This document shows, piece after piece, positions 38,985 through 51,640 of a DNA stretch of 64,000 nucleotides. The notes below the pieces were generated by a model, which was not told the origin of the DNA, did not search any database, and saw nothing but the letters and a program-made list of their open reading frames with translations. This DNA is from Urechis unicinctus (Eukaryota > Annelida > Polychaeta > Xenopneusta > Urechidae). The position numbers and the translations under genes were made by a program. Location of the stretch: the NCBI GenBank assembly GCA_034190875.2, contig CM067358.1, positions 41,879,223-41,943,222 on the forward strand. Reading direction: 5' to 3'. Positions within the stretch are counted from its first letter, which is position 1. The number at the start of each line of letters is the position of its first letter.

Positions 38985-40260
38985 TGTTCTATTATAAAGG
39001 AATCGAGAAATTGCGACTATTTTCGGGGTCAACTAATGCTAAGTACCTAATCACTATTTGCACGTGCGAGGAAGCTTCATTGCATATCATGGTGGCTGTG
39101 TTTTGTATCTACTGTCGTATGATTAGAACCATCCATCTGTCTCCATGTTTATATTTGCTGGGTGAGGGAATCAAATGTTTACACAATAAGGTTTATCCAT
39201 GATTTTACTCATGGCAATGTAGCAAGCAAATAGAAAGGAATGTGCATGCTAGTCTGGTCGTCATTGAACAGTGATATTTGGCTATCACGTGGGTACCGCA
39301 AAACAACCCGAATTCAGCGACTTTAATATTTTATGCAAGACCAGCCAGTGCTGAATTGTTGGTCGTTTGAGTGTTTAATTCATTGCAGATAGTTCTTATT
39401 CAAATCACATAAATGTTTAACTACAACGAAGGTTTACGACAATTCAAAGGTTAATTTACATTTTGCAGTAGTGTCATTATCAGGCTTTCTATTGGCAGTG
39501 GCTTGTAGCCTAAGTAATTTTTCTTCATTTTCTTGAACTGTGGTTACAAATCTTCGCATAATTGTCTGACGCCTTGATTTGACATCTCATTTCCAAAAGA
39601 AAATGAATATTCATACAGGCATCGTTCTTTGATGTGCTGTCAACCTCGGACATTCGCCAATCTATCGATTAACATCATGCGCCCTGCACATATATTACAC
39701 AGTCTATGTCTTCAATAAACGATAACAGATAATCTCATTAAGGAGTGTGACACTGATAATGCAAGATGGCCATCTCTTTGATGTTCAAAGCGGCTTTTTT
39801 TCTTCTACGTCGATAGTACATGGCTTTATGTGTGGCGTTTGAAAGCACAGTCCAGGCAAATGACAAAGCGAAATCTGCGCTCAAATACTTTGTGTTGCAA
39901 TATATATGTATTTATGCCCCAGTACCTCATGGCCATAATCGTTGATATCAGACTTTCGTACACGAATCTGGTTATGTTCGCCAACAATGACCCTGTTTGC
40001 CAGTATCATTAGTATTTCAGCCGGCGCATGTCATGGTTTGTTATCAGCCGGACTATACATGAGATACAGTGAATTATCTGCATGGATAAGCATTCCATTC
40101 ATGTATGCTTTATGACTATTCTGCTTTCGGGTAATATACCTGTCCGTACTTGCCCACCTAATAGAGGGGGATATACCTATTCTACTAATGAATGCTGATT
40201 ATCCAACAACCTGTATGCGACACTAGCGCCGTCTGGGGAGTAGACAGCTGATACATAACA
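38985..40260 (+). repeat. Spacer paralogue of 31,490-32,900 with a 300-bp insertion
   Basis: Continues the family W order: GTGTCATTATCAGGCTTTCTATTGG (39,472), CAGGCATCGTTCTTTGATGTGCTGTC (39,617), ATGTATGCTTTATGAC (40,102), CCGTCTGGGGAGTAGACAGCTGAT (40,227). About 39,700-40,020 is extra relative to the other members and has no recognised origin. Confidence 0.7.
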
Positions 40261-40649
40261 GCCTTTCGTCGAGCTGGAGCTAGTATAAATAGCTGTGAAA
40301 GAGGAGGAACTCATTTTGAGACTGGCTAATTAAGGTTTGGCCAAAGGGCAACACGCAGCCAGGTGCAAATGAAGCTTGATTCCAAAATACATTGAAAACC
40401 AGGACTGGTTGTACCGATCGCCAGAGCTGATATTTGTGCTGAATCCAAATCGTTATCATAATGTTACATGAGTAAATGTGCTATGCGGAATGCTTTAACC
40501 TGGAGTGCTTCAAAATATATATAGGGGAAGAATTGCGATTATGTATGTTTACCATGAAAATATTTCACTTCTTTGAATTCTTATTTTACCCTCCTTTGTG
40601 TAGAAAGAGGGTAAAATATCTATATAATCCTAGCTTGTTCTCGGTATAT

Positions 40650-41150
40650 CATTCATGCTTTAGAATTATTCTGCTTTCAATATACATAACGAGTTAAATA
40701 TTGCTCATTGTATTTCAGGCAAAATAACTGTCAGTACTTGTCTGCCAAATAACGGGGAAAATGCCCATCCTACAGATGTATGCTGATTATCCATTCACAT
40801 GTAAAATACAATATATTTCTCGTTGTATTATTTTCGTTGCCTTTGTTAACTTCCATCACGTACCTCGGAGTGTATAATGAGTTACCTCAGGGAATAAAGT
40901 GCATCGATTGAAGTCTTTGTTCTCTGTTGCTGTAACACGAAGCATGCTTACATCTCATATAGCATAAGTTTAATCTGTAATAGTCTACCATAAAGAGTGA
41001 TATTTCGGAATGAGAGAAATAAGCTAATTAGGCTAGTGTCATACAAGATGTTAACGCAAGCTGGGGAATGCCCAGCTTGCACATTATTGCCCGTCGGCTG
41101 CCCGCCTCTGGGTGAAGATGAGTAACTTAGTGCATCACTGATTGTATTTA
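40650..41150 (+). repeat. Repeat family W, partial spacer member
   Basis: TTCATGCTTTAGAATTATTCTGCTTTC (40,652), GTCAGTACTTGTCTGCCAAATAACGGGG (40,730) and AAGCTGGGGAATG followed by GGTGAAGATGAGTAACTTAGTGCATCACTG (41,057-41,137) match 25,127-25,360. Blocks from the left half of the family are absent. Confidence 0.65.
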
Positions 41151-42682
41151 TTAAAGACGCTAAACAGGACGATACCATGAGGTATTTTTATAGCATTCCA
41201 ATCCTCTGTTTTGCTTTCCAGAATAATCTGCCAGACATTCGGTTTATTTTCAGTCTGTACACATGACAACGTCTTCTCCAGAACATTAATGATTTATACT
41301 GAACATAAAAACATCATGAATGACTGTCAGCCAACCAAGGTTTTAGGTTCCCAAAAGTGAATTATTGAAAAACATGCTATGTATAAAACCTCGAAGGAGC
41401 ATTAAGTTGTTTTTCTGACTATTAATAGGCGAAATAATGCTGCTGTCTCATTAAGTGATGTCATTATGAATGTATAATTTCAGCGACCCCTAATTTCATA
41501 ACAAAAGCCATACTATGCAATTGCATTGCCACACGTTTCATATGTGACGTATGACGTATTCAAGAATGTGCCAATTACGCATAATGTTATTTCATGGAGG
41601 CTACAGGCAACCATATTGACAATTTGGTGAAATTATTCAATAAAAATCCAGACAATATTCATTATGTTGTGTTGTACAATCGCATATTTGTAAGATTGGC
41701 TTCTTGTATGTTCTAGGTACGCCAGCGCAAAGTGCATTGAGCGAGAAGCGTTGGAAGAGTACATCCGAGGAATGGAAAATATACCGCTTATGTGCCATGG
41801 TGGAATATTATTTGTCTGAACCCTATGTTACTGGGCAAAACGAAACGAAAGACCACTACATAATATGTATATTTACCATGGTGTTTGTGTTACAAACTAT
41901 GCCCTGGAAGATGTTTGTTCGGGTTAAACATTGTGTTGCAACTAATAGAGAGCTCAGGTACAAACCATAAAGTCGGGAATTAAGTACAATTATGCTTCAT
42001 TAATTGGAGTGAGGAATATCCGACTTGCGAATGCCCTTCTTGATCTTTATTGGCGCAGTCTCCACATAACTGAACATAATTTAAATATTTGCCCTAAACG
42101 TCATTCTTAAATTTCCAAGGTGCAACTAGCGCCATTTGTTTTAAAGTCTCAGTCAAAGTTTTGCAACACTTGTATGCTTGGAAGTCAACCAAGATAAATG
42201 ACTCGACATTGTCACTGTAGTAAATTAGCAATTTTGGTCGGTATGAAATAAATCGCAGTATGTAACTTGAGCCTGCACGAGACGTGCAGGTCGAGTACGA
42301 GTGTGCTTGGATCCGTCCCCAATCAGTCATCATACTCGTAAAAGTGACAAATGACAAGTTCACGTAAGGCTTCGTGGATGCCATTGTTTGACTGAACCGC
42401 AGCTGTCGCGATGGCGACTGCAGGTACGCTGACACGAAATTGTTCTGAAAATATATCCAATATGGCCAAACCGGCTGTGCTATATTTCAGATTTATTTCC
42501 TGTCAGCTGCTTTATAGAGGATGCTAGCTGAGATATTGACTCTTTCATTTCTGTCAAGTAGACCAATGTCGTTTACCCCTTCATTTGAGGGAAATAAGAT
42601 GTAACTGTGCTTCCGGCTGCTGTCATACTTAAATCACCGCCCAAGTACAGCTGCAGGCGAATCTTCGTCACCAATTGAAATA
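41151..42682. other. Spacer, no gene supported
   Basis: Two open frames, 41,704-41,970 (plus, 88 codons) and 42,094-42,435 (minus, 113 codons), have no recognisable domain or convincing splice pair. A small perfect hairpin CCTGCACG-AGA-CGTGCAGG lies at 42,272-42,290. Confidence 0.4.
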
Positions 42683-42825
42683 TTGTTAGAATATATAAGT
42701 GTGTATACAAGCACAACACCAGTAGCCTTTTCGGTTGCTGTACAAAGTAATCAGAACAGATATGACGAAATGTGTGAGATTTTCTTCATTCACTGCATAT
42801 ATGTTCGGACGCTCTCATCTTGTAG

Positions 42826-42957
42826 CATAGTCAATTTCCGAGCACGATTGCAAGAAGCTGTAGAGTTGCATCAACGATTACCCAAAATTATCCTAAACAA
42901 AGTCGTCAGCGTTTCGGCACGCATACCAATATTGCACTTTGGGAAGATTAAGTGCGG
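42826..42957 (+). CDS. Candidate exon, possibly GLD-2/TUTase-type nucleotidyltransferase
   Basis: A pyrimidine-rich acceptor CTCTCATCTTGTAG ends at 42,825 and a consensus donor GTAAGT starts at 42,958. The 132 bp between are open (within 42,683-42,961). The peptide RARLQEAVELHQRLPKII then VSVSARIPILHFGKIKCG resembles the segment of non-canonical poly(A)/poly(U) polymerases in which a helix leads to a strand of the form ARxPI(I/V)KF, placed between the GS and third-Asp motifs. The catalytic motifs themselves are not in this exon and no partner exon was found in the window. A weaker related reading occurs at 48,690-48,779. The family call is tentative. Confidence 0.28.
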
Positions 42958-42966
42958 GTAAGTATC

Positions 42967-42991
42967 TCAAGCGGGTAGCTCAGTGGCAGAT
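42967..42991 (+). other. tRNA-like 5' fragment
   Basis: GCGGGTAGCTCAGTGGCAGA followed by TCGC has the D-arm and A-box signature of a tRNA (TAGCTCAGTGGC). No anticodon arm, T-arm or GGTTCGA B box follows in the next 100 bp, so this is a fragment of a tRNA gene or SINE head, or chance. Confidence 0.35.
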
Positions 42992-43189
42992 CGCAATCAC
43001 ATATGAAGCAACATACAACCTCTCTTGTCTAGCCGCTCATGCAATCAAAAACCAAAAACATCCCTCACACAATCGCCAATCATGATGTGCAAGCTATCTT
43101 TGCAATAGATATTAATTACTATTGGATGAAGTTAAAGTGATAATGGAATAGTCGTATAAGTACAGGCCCTACTCAAGATAGTAAGACAA

Positions 43190-44035
43190 TGATGAGCGAT
43201 ATATGCTTTGCTTTCCCTTGTCAAAGTTTGTTCAGCAAATTATTTTTTTTCCATAATAGACTGCCGTAGAAGCTTGTACAAAAAGTACCAAATAGCTTTA
43301 TAATAACGTCGGTGCGACTAAAGCGGAATCTGGACATCAAAATGTTTGTACGATTCAACTATCTTCCTACAGCCTTTTTGATATTCGCCCAATTATTTTA
43401 ATGATAAATATAACTTCCAAGTTGAACAGCCTTAGAGTACATTTTTAAAAACGGCTCCATTCAGCCGTAATTCAAAATGTGAATTACATTGTGGAATATT
43501 ATAGCACAGCAACATACTGTTTGCACTATTGAACATTACATCATATTCTTGTGTGTAATCTTCACATATTGAAATAATAGGCTCGGCAGTAGTGATTGAG
43601 GAAGCAAGGATTGTAAAATTGTCAGCATATCCAAATGCACCCATTAACTGATGACGACATGACAACCAAAATTATTACGCTCAGGACGATTAAGAAGCTA
43701 GTCCACATAAACACAGAAAAGAATAGGTGATAACACCATCATCAACGTTATACGACACACTATTATACAATTCCTTAAATTTGGCCGAGAACAATTCGCG
43801 AATACCAATCTCACCTCTCACATTATCAATAGCTGCTGGCACAGCACTTGACTTACTGGTTATTTTCTTAACATCGGACCAGAAATCGCGAATGTGATTG
43901 ATTGTGAAAGCTTCTGCAATGCCTTCTACCGACATTTTTCCTGGCAACCCTCGCGAAATGCTTTTATATTTGCTTGGTCTTACGTTATCGAACTATGAAC
44001 GATGCCAAAATGTTGACTGCTTCTTATAAAGATGG
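43190..44035 (-). mobile_element. Decayed non-LTR retrotransposon (LINE) fragment, RT domain
   Basis: Read on the minus strand from 44,035. It starts with a pre-RT linker (FWSDVKKITSK, then ELFSAKFKELYNSV, 43,947-43,735). It jumps without the first RT blocks to VLSPILFCVYVD at about 43,724-43,689, followed by an in-frame TAG. After a frame change it reads LMGAFGYADNFTILA (43,648-43,604); the YADD box is YADN, so the second catalytic Asp is lost. Further on, NILMSRFRFSRTDVIIKLFG and SFYGSLLW (down to about 43,250) match the post-RT region of LINE ORF2. The linker-to-box-4 junction shows an internal deletion of several hundred bp. It resembles the Jockey/CR1/I side of LINEs; the clade is not resolved. 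Confidence 0.88.
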
Positions 44036-44315
44036 ACTAGGATTATCCAACCTACTTTCGTCTTACAGTAGGAATTGCCTTTTGCACTGCTAGTATACAT
44101 ACATTAAGGATTGCTTCATGATGATAAATAATGGCGTCGGTATGGTAAGTACAGTGTGCGTCATTACATTACAGAGCTTCGTATGGCAACCCTATAACAG
44201 CAAGTAAATCATTAAGTTGACCTTCAAACGCCTCAATGTTAGATGCATTAGCGCATTTCTAAGAAGGGGAAGCCTACAATAATTTGCCCTGCATTGGCAC
44301 ATATTCAACAGAATC
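44036..44315. other. Spacer end between LINE fragment and copy B
   Basis: No feature recognised. This may be 5' LINE sequence too decayed to read, or plain spacer. Confidence 0.35.
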
Positions 44316-45801
44316 ATCAAATCATAACCAATTGTTCTTAGACTGCCATCCGTTTCCACACTGAAACTCAATAGAAATGCTACATCAAGTGTTCACTATA
44401 ACTGCATTGTGTAATATCCCGTTATCACACTTTCTGTATTGTCTTACCTTTGCGCGCTCAAATTCTCTAATCAATCGTTGAATCATCGGACTGCATGTTT
44501 TCTGACAGTAGTAACGCTTCGTAGTATGTGCACCATAATTTGCGTTGCTAACGATGTATACTCCTTATATACTTTTAATATTCAGCCATGTGCAACATAT
44601 TGTAGGAATATTATAAATACGAGCAGCACTTAGCACAAGCCGAAAGCAGTCCCCGAGACCGCATGCCAAGCAATAACAAATTGCCGATAAATGCAGCTAC
44701 TTAATAGTTGACGCATGAGAAATAATCGTTAAAATGTCGCATCAAGTCGCTTGTCAAGTAATATTGGGTGATATCCGGGCCCGTGTACATTCTCTATTAT
44801 TTTCCATGATGGAGTGATGCGGGTTATTTATAAGAACGTCGACATGAGCCACTATGGATGACTGCATCGTGTTAATAACCATTTACTACCAGTGCATTAT
44901 CGATGATGTAGCAGACGCCGCCTTAATGCAGCCATGGGAACAGGAACACATCGCCATCGCGTTTATGGTCTGTATGTCGATGCTGCAGCTACATTAATGA
45001 GATGATAACCTGGTTGGCGACATTGTAACGGTAGGTATGTTGCTCTTTGCCAAAACAAATTAAGAAAGCTGAAACGGAACATTCCTATTTAAATTGTAAT
45101 TATTCACAAATGATTTGGGACATTTACCACCAATTGTATTGTTACATTTGTACTTCCTATTGCAAATATTGTTTCAGTGCGTGATACGTCAGTACATTAG
45201 CAGTTCGAAAAATACAATGTTGGGCAACAGAGCAAACTCATGCGTTTACATTGACCAAAGTCTTCATTTGTTTCCATGTTTGCTCTTTTAAATAGCAGCT
45301 CTTATCGACCAGAGATGATTTAAAAGTAGGCGTGAGTGATTAATTATTGCTACATTGGCAGCTGACAGAAGAGCTTTTGTATCATGAACCGACTTTGGCA
45401 AATATGCGGCATTGTTACTGTCATTTAATCCATAGGCACGAATGATTAAGAGATTGAGGAGACCAACTCGTCATAAATATAGGAAGCAGTATTGCCAGCA
45501 CGAGGTCTGTGTGTGCTGACATCTATATAGCTTTTCTAGCTAATCAATGCTTGAATCGCATGCTGTGTCCAAAAAGACGCAGATGATACCGCATTCATTT
45601 ATGAAATACTCCACTACTCTAAAACGAAACCATTTGTAAGACAGACGCGCAAAGTATTGTATCCGTGTAACGCATTTCCTCAATGCTGTAATTACATATA
45701 AGTACAGTGAAGGCCCGGATATCCACAGATCCGTAAACAGTAATCAACATCTGTTATCTTTACCGGCCATCTAGTCTGCGTCCCCGACTCCAGGAGTTCC
45801 G

Positions 45802-46194
45802 CTACGCTTCCCCCCCAAGAGTCCACAACATGACAAGATCTAAAACTGGCGCGTCCGAATATTCATTAGACACGTTCGTTAATCTTCGTGACCAATCAAC
45901 GCAAAGGTTGTGACCCGGACTGACCTTAGTTGTGCGCGTCAGGCTCATGAAACAGCTTGTGATACGCACCCTCGGTTTAATGTGACGCCATGTGCATTGT
46001 TGATGTCTGCGTCCAATGAGAACACATTGAATGTCTTTTGCGTTCCAAAACAAATGTGGCGCCGAATCTTCGGAAAATGTGACGCTGACCAATGAGAGAA
46101 AATGACTCAAAAGTACCCGAGAGTGACTGAGAGACACGGCTTGTGATTGGAGCATCCAAAATCTGGGATGCTGCACCAGTTCAAGACGGTACAA
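45802..46194 (-). CDS. 130-codon minus-strand ORF, doubtful
   Basis: The longest single open frame in the window. It lies across a place where copies A and B stop aligning well (A 5,760-6,150 against B 45,990-46,295), so part of it is B-specific. The copy A equivalent is not open. There is no recognisable domain, signal peptide or splice pair. Treated as probably fortuitous. Confidence 0.15.
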   Translation of the reverse strand: MYRLELVQHPRFWMLQSQAVSLSHSRVLLSHFLSLVSVTFSEDSAPHLFWNAKDIQCVLIGRRHQQCTWRHIKPRVRITSCFMSLTRTTKVSPGHNLCVDWSRRLTNVSNEYSDAPVLDLVMLWTLGGEA

Positions 46195-46924
46195 TATCTT
46201 AAACTGTTGGCGAGACTATTGAATATCATTAACATGTACACAGGGCCCGCAACCAAAAGACTGGGGGACCTTGACTACCGGCCACCAGAGATTTATGGAT
46301 AACATTGTTTTGTTGTCCTTCCTTGTCTTGGCTTGGTTATGGGTTCATCCGTTACCAATAATAATAATATCTTTAATAATGATATACACCACAACGGTTA
46401 CAATCAATTACTAAAAATTCTTTCTTCTGAGAGAGTGAATTTTAAATTTGTAGACTCCACTGGACATTGTGTGGACTAAAAATGGGCGGAATATTATAAT
46501 GACTCACATTAACAGCAAATGGCCAACGCAATATGCGCACCAGTCTCTCCTTTCAGCACACTAATCAGGCAAATTATTAAACTCAGTATATACAGCCAAT
46601 AATTTCATGAATTATTCGAACGAATACCGTCAATGTTCTCCTTTGATATTATCGCTGCATAGTACCCCAGCGACGAATTCGAATCATTAATGTCAACGAG
46701 ATACAATAATTATCGACTCATTAATGTTAATGAGATACAATAATACACCATAAGGGCCAGGATATGGCCATCTATCCTTGACTAGAGCCAACGATCCCCT
46801 TCGCCGCACATTCCACAAATTAACATTAACTTAATGGTCACAATGTCACCTCACGTCTCTGGTGTTGCAATATGAGGTGACATCCTGGCCGGTGCACTAT
46901 ATCCGTTATCTTGCATGACGTAAT

Positions 46925-47182
46925 GTGAATAGGGTGATGGGTTACTGCTTCGTGTTAATAGCAACTCGCTACAAGTGCATTATTGGTGATGTAACAGACG
47001 CCGCAGCTTTGGGAGCAGGAACACATTGGTTCACATCACGATCATCTCAAGCAAATTATATCAGCATTTTCAAACTATGTGTCATCGTGAGTCTGTATGT
47101 AACCAACGAGGCAGTCATCACTTACGCAATTATCGCCCGCATATCCTGGTTGATCAACGCAGCAACGATATTAATGAGATAA
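46925..47182 (+). pseudogene. Exon-like relic, family Y (copy B), 85-codon open frame
   Basis: This is the most continuous version of the Y motif: residues around 22-32 read DVTDAAALGAG, then SSQANYISIF, then two hydrophobic stretches. No signal or catalytic motif is recognised. It stops where copy A (6,866-7,126) continues, because of a substitution after ILMR. It is kept as a low-confidence relic. Confidence 0.2.
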
Positions 47183-47550
47183 ACATCCGTGCGAACACTT
47201 AAACGGGGAGTATGTTACTATTACGAAAAACTAAGAGAACCGAACTCGGATCTTTCCACTTTTAATTTCCGATGAACAGTCTACTTATCATAATAACCTT
47301 TCATTCACAAAGGATTAAAGTAATGTATCCGTTAATGTTGGTGCATCATTTGACACATAGTAAAACGTTATGATTTGATGTAGAATAATCATATAACTAT
47401 TAGGCCAATTCTAATTTTTTGTGCACTGATTAATTACACATACATATGCTCGTACATCCCCGTCCTAATAATCTGAAACCTACAATTCGAGATCGCTCGT
47501 TTCGGAACAGCAGACAGAATGAAATAACAATTAACGTAAGGATGACGTAA

Positions 47551-47650
47551 GGGTAAATTTACCAACCTTAAGGTAAATATACAAACCTAAAGGTAAATAT
47601 ACCTACCAAAAGGTAAATATACCCAACTAAAAGTAAATATACCAACCTTA
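47551..47650 (+). repeat. 20-bp minisatellite, five units (copy B only)
   Basis: Five consecutive 20-bp units of the form AGGTAAATATACCAACCTAA with two to four changes each. Copy A lacks the array and its flanks (it goes from AACTGCAG to TCTTAATGATA at 7,480-7,494). The paralogous stretch at 17,401-17,430 and 52,937-52,966 holds a single unit, so the array grew from one unit in this location. Confidence 0.92.
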
Positions 47651-48593
47651 ATACGACAGCCATCTAGTGTGATTTAGAGACAAAAGGTTTTAAACGCAGG
47701 GTCTTAATGATACCATATATGGCTAATAATGATATGGCTTTATTGAGTCAAACATAATCAATTTTCTTTTGTGTTGGTTTCTTTCATCTCATTAATGTTA
47801 ATGTGATACAATAAAACACCATACGGGTCGCATAGCGGCCACTAACCCTAATATGAGCCGACAGTTCTACTTTCGTCATTGTAATCTATTGACGTCAGAC
47901 ACTGCTTCTATGCTCAGCAGTGCATCGAATTCTCGAGTATTATCAATAAATCCTGGCATTCACCAGTCTTCAAATGACGTTGGGCCACATAATACAGTTC
48001 TTATGCCCGCCGTTATTAATACTAAGTGTCTTCTACATGTGTAGATATATTTGCGGCCAGGAACGTGTCATAAAAATATATCTAGTGTAGATATTGTTCC
48101 AATCCGTTGGGGTAACTAAACGTAATTTTTTCATTTATATCATCGAAACAACAGAATGGTTTGGCTGGGTGTTAGTTGTTAGCGCCGTGGTGTGATGTCA
48201 ACTAGATTCATGCCAAACGCCAATTCAACCGATTTCCCCATCTCCAGTGGTGGATAACATTGGGTGATGTGCGTAACGTTCGTTTCTAAGACTGGTTGCC
48301 CGATTGAGTAGTACTTAGGCTAACAAGGTCGTTTAAGCTGTGGTGGTTTATTTCTAAGTCAACCTCTATGGCTCGTTATGAAGTGAAGACTGCTAATTCC
48401 GTCTGCAACCTGCAACTTTTATGTAGCTATCTCATTTAATCAAGACCCAACGAACTGTACATTTGACTAAGTCAACGATAGTCGTTATAATAAAGTGTTG
48501 GCTTACATGTGGTGGTGAGTGTAACATTTGTTTCAGAGACAGGTTGGAGGTTGAGGTAAATATGGGCTAACGAGGTCCTTTACGCTCGGGTTT

Positions 48594-48779
48594 TTGAGTA
48601 TTAATCAAGACCAAACGAATTGTACATTTGACTCGGACTTAATATGCGCAGCAATAATAGACTGCGAAATGATACCCCGTCTTCTAAAAAACCTCGTAAG
48701 TGTTGCATTTAGAATGCCAATAAGTGCTAACATCAAAGCAACAACTCAAGTACACATTCGTGGTGCAGATATGAATTAA
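48594..48779 (+). pseudogene. 61-codon ORF resembling the 42.8-kb exon
   Basis: The C-terminal half reads RLLKNLVSVAFRMPISANIK, which lines up with LPKIILNKVVSVSARIPILH in the candidate exon at 42,826-42,957. Copy A (8,400-8,580) is one base shorter in the run before ACCTCG and loses the frame. Its CTCGTAAGTG also resembles a splice donor, but no consistent exon can be drawn. Degenerate relic or coincidence. Confidence 0.2.
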
Positions 48780-48867
48780 TGAGTTTGCAAGTCTTGGGAT
48801 GATGCATGAATAACTTAAGTGTACAACGTTATTGATAATAATGACGTGTTGTTGTATCAGCATAAGT

Positions 48868-49135
48868 GCCAGTTCTGATGGCGCACTGGTAAACTGCGTC
48901 GCCTTTAGCCCCACAGGTAGTGGGTTCGAAACCAAGGTGTTTAAACCTGACTTGTTCGCCGTGACTTGTATCATCACGGTCCTATCTCTGCAAGGGGATG
49001 CACCGTACCCGATAGCTCCATAGTGCTGTGCTGGACCTCCATCGGTGTATGTCTCGCAAACCGGTACTGGCTCTCAAGGGGAACTGTCCAACCATCAGAA
49101 TCATCCTCATTCATCACTGTCGCGATATTATATAT
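48868..49135 (+). mobile_element. tRNA-derived SINE (copy B, first)
   Basis: The tRNA head is better preserved than in copy A: A box TGGCGCACTGG at 48,879-48,889 and a near-consensus B box GGTTCGAAACC at 48,923-48,933. The body continues through CATCACGGTCCTATCTCTGC and ends near TCATCACTGTCGCGATAT. The downstream 3' tail seen in the 22.2-kb copy is missing or diverged. A 63-codon open frame across it (48,832-49,023) is incidental. Confidence 0.82.
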
Positions 49136-49444
49136 CCACCAGCATTCGTCGCGCCTAATGCAGACCCGCTGGAACAGTGATGCAGTTCAAAGCAGTGTGA
49201 CTGCATCTGTTAGAGGTATTCCAATGATTGCATGTCCCCTATCCATTTCAACCAATATCAATGCTCAACAGATAACACCAATGGTTATGGTAAGCAAGAA
49301 ATTGTTTACGTTACCATTGTGCCAGTCTGCAGTCTAGTTGCAGTTTGAAAATTTAGAGTGAAAAAAGTAAACGATGAATATATGTATCCGTTGCATCATA
49401 AGCGGGTACCCAAAAGGCATATGCGCATGACCTGATAGTAAACG

Positions 49445-49607
<163 letters not shown>

Positions 49608-50859
49608 CCTTGTGTTAAGTGTGATCATTTGATGTCAACCCCCGTGTTCTTCATGAGATTTGACCTTTTCGACATAACACTGATGTTTAGTTGTTAATGT
49701 CTGACAGTTCATCGTGTGTAATTCATTTTGTTTTTTATAAACTCTTTTCAATACTAATTGATCGCTGACGTATGTGTTTTTTCCTTATGTAGTTCAATTG
49801 TTTCCCCTTTGACATAAAAGTTGATAACCTGACTACTTCCGTCAGGGAGGCAAACAAATTTCTACCCAGTTGATAGGTGGCATCGGCTGATTCGCCGGAG
49901 TTATACCAAGGCTCAAGCTCTTTGTAATATAGTTCAAGTTGTCTTTGCCATCAACAAAGCATTCTCATTAATCTTGCTGACCAAATTTAGGTGACAGTTG
50001 AATTATGTACTATTGGATTACCATCTATATAGTCAAAGTATATTGAATGACCTGTCGTCGGATGGCAGAGACTTACACATTGGTCGATAATGTGGTGGCG
50101 CGTTGAGGAGCGAAGTAGTAATGAATGGTTTGGGTACAGATCGGATGCACACATGGTGTAAACGGGACATGAGTTCACGGATATTCTACCATGCATCGGT
50201 ATTGCGATAACTGAAAGAATACTTGATCGGATGTTATCTGTGAATCATTCGAGACCAGCATGAAATGATATGCTATAAGCACGATGTGCTGGCAAACCAG
50301 ATTCCAAGATGTTAGTTAGTGATGTTATATGCGTGTCTAATTGTCAATTGTCATAGGAGCATGCGGTGTTAGAGATGCTACAAGAACATAACGACAAGAG
50401 TCTGCAACTGTGCTTTCGCAGAAACAAAAATTCATGGTTTACGTGTTATACTTTTACGAATCACAGCTGCATCCGGGGAAGGAATATACCACTGCCTTTG
50501 GACGAACTACCTATTCTATGGTGAATCGTTATTCAAGATTGATAGGTAATAATAAATAGAAGCGGTTGATAGAGGATCGATATACCAAAGCGATGGAGAG
50601 GTGCAGGAGACGAAAGAGTGGTGAAGCTGGCATTGTGTGGTACGCTGACGGAGGTGTACTAAAACATTTGGTAAATGACATTTATGCCAGGCCGTTGTAT
50701 TCTGATAAATAGTTCGGGCGTCATCGTTTATTGTGTGTGCAGTGTTCGTCTGAATGCAAGAGAAACATTTGTGGTCGCCAGTCCCTATCCAATATGTCAT
50801 AATTAGCCTTTGCCGCCTATATCAGGACAACTTGCCGCATCATTGGACATTGTCGTCAA

Positions 50860-51102
<243 letters not shown>

Positions 51103-51382
51103 ATTTGGCGACCTGGTTAGCTTCGTCATAATCCTCTCAATTTTATAGTCACAGAGTCCAATTGCATAAGGCCTACAACTTAACTTAACATCATGCTTTA
51201 CTTGTCGCCCATTAGCGGCGACAGTTGGGACTACTGTCATGCGTATTTGCGACCCTTATTGCTCCCGTTGTCGATCTTACCCCTGAATACCACCAGTTTC
51301 TACGAGATGGCGCGACTGAAATGATCCGGAGTAAGGCTAGATGGGGACGCCATTAGATTCCTCATAACTAGACGTCTTTACA

Positions 51383-51640
51383 TTGCGGCACATGGAACGC
51401 ATTGATCATCCGCCCATGGGCGTGTTTGTACTCGTTCGTCATCTCCTGTGTAAATTGCTGTCTTTGCCTTTTTACCCTAGGGTGCTTTATCTCCCTATGA
51501 ATAACACAAGACAGCCGGACGATGCTGCAGATTTAAAAAGTGAAACAGTTGAAGCCACAAAAGGACTGATTGTCTGTTGCCTTACGGTCTCATTCTTAAG
51601 TCATTCTTGTATTCATCGGACTGTAGATGTTCTTACATGA
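51383..51640 (+). pseudogene. Exon-like relic, family X (copy B, first), 85 codons
   Basis: Partner of 15,998-16,222 in a longer frame beginning MRHMERIDH. It shares QPDDAAD and EATKGLIVCC with its partner and the MERIDH start with the diverged paralogue near 19,340. No signal peptide or transmembrane segment is evident. It may be an exon relic of a tandemly duplicated gene. Confidence 0.3.

Noticed and set aside
42272-42290. Short hairpin as a terminator or RNA gene
   Set aside because: An 8-bp stem with a 3-nt loop is expected occasionally by chance, and there is no associated transcription signal.
45802-46194. 130-codon ORF as a real gene
   Set aside because: Not open in copy A, lies across a stretch of poor A/B homology, and has no domain. 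Listed only with very low confidence.
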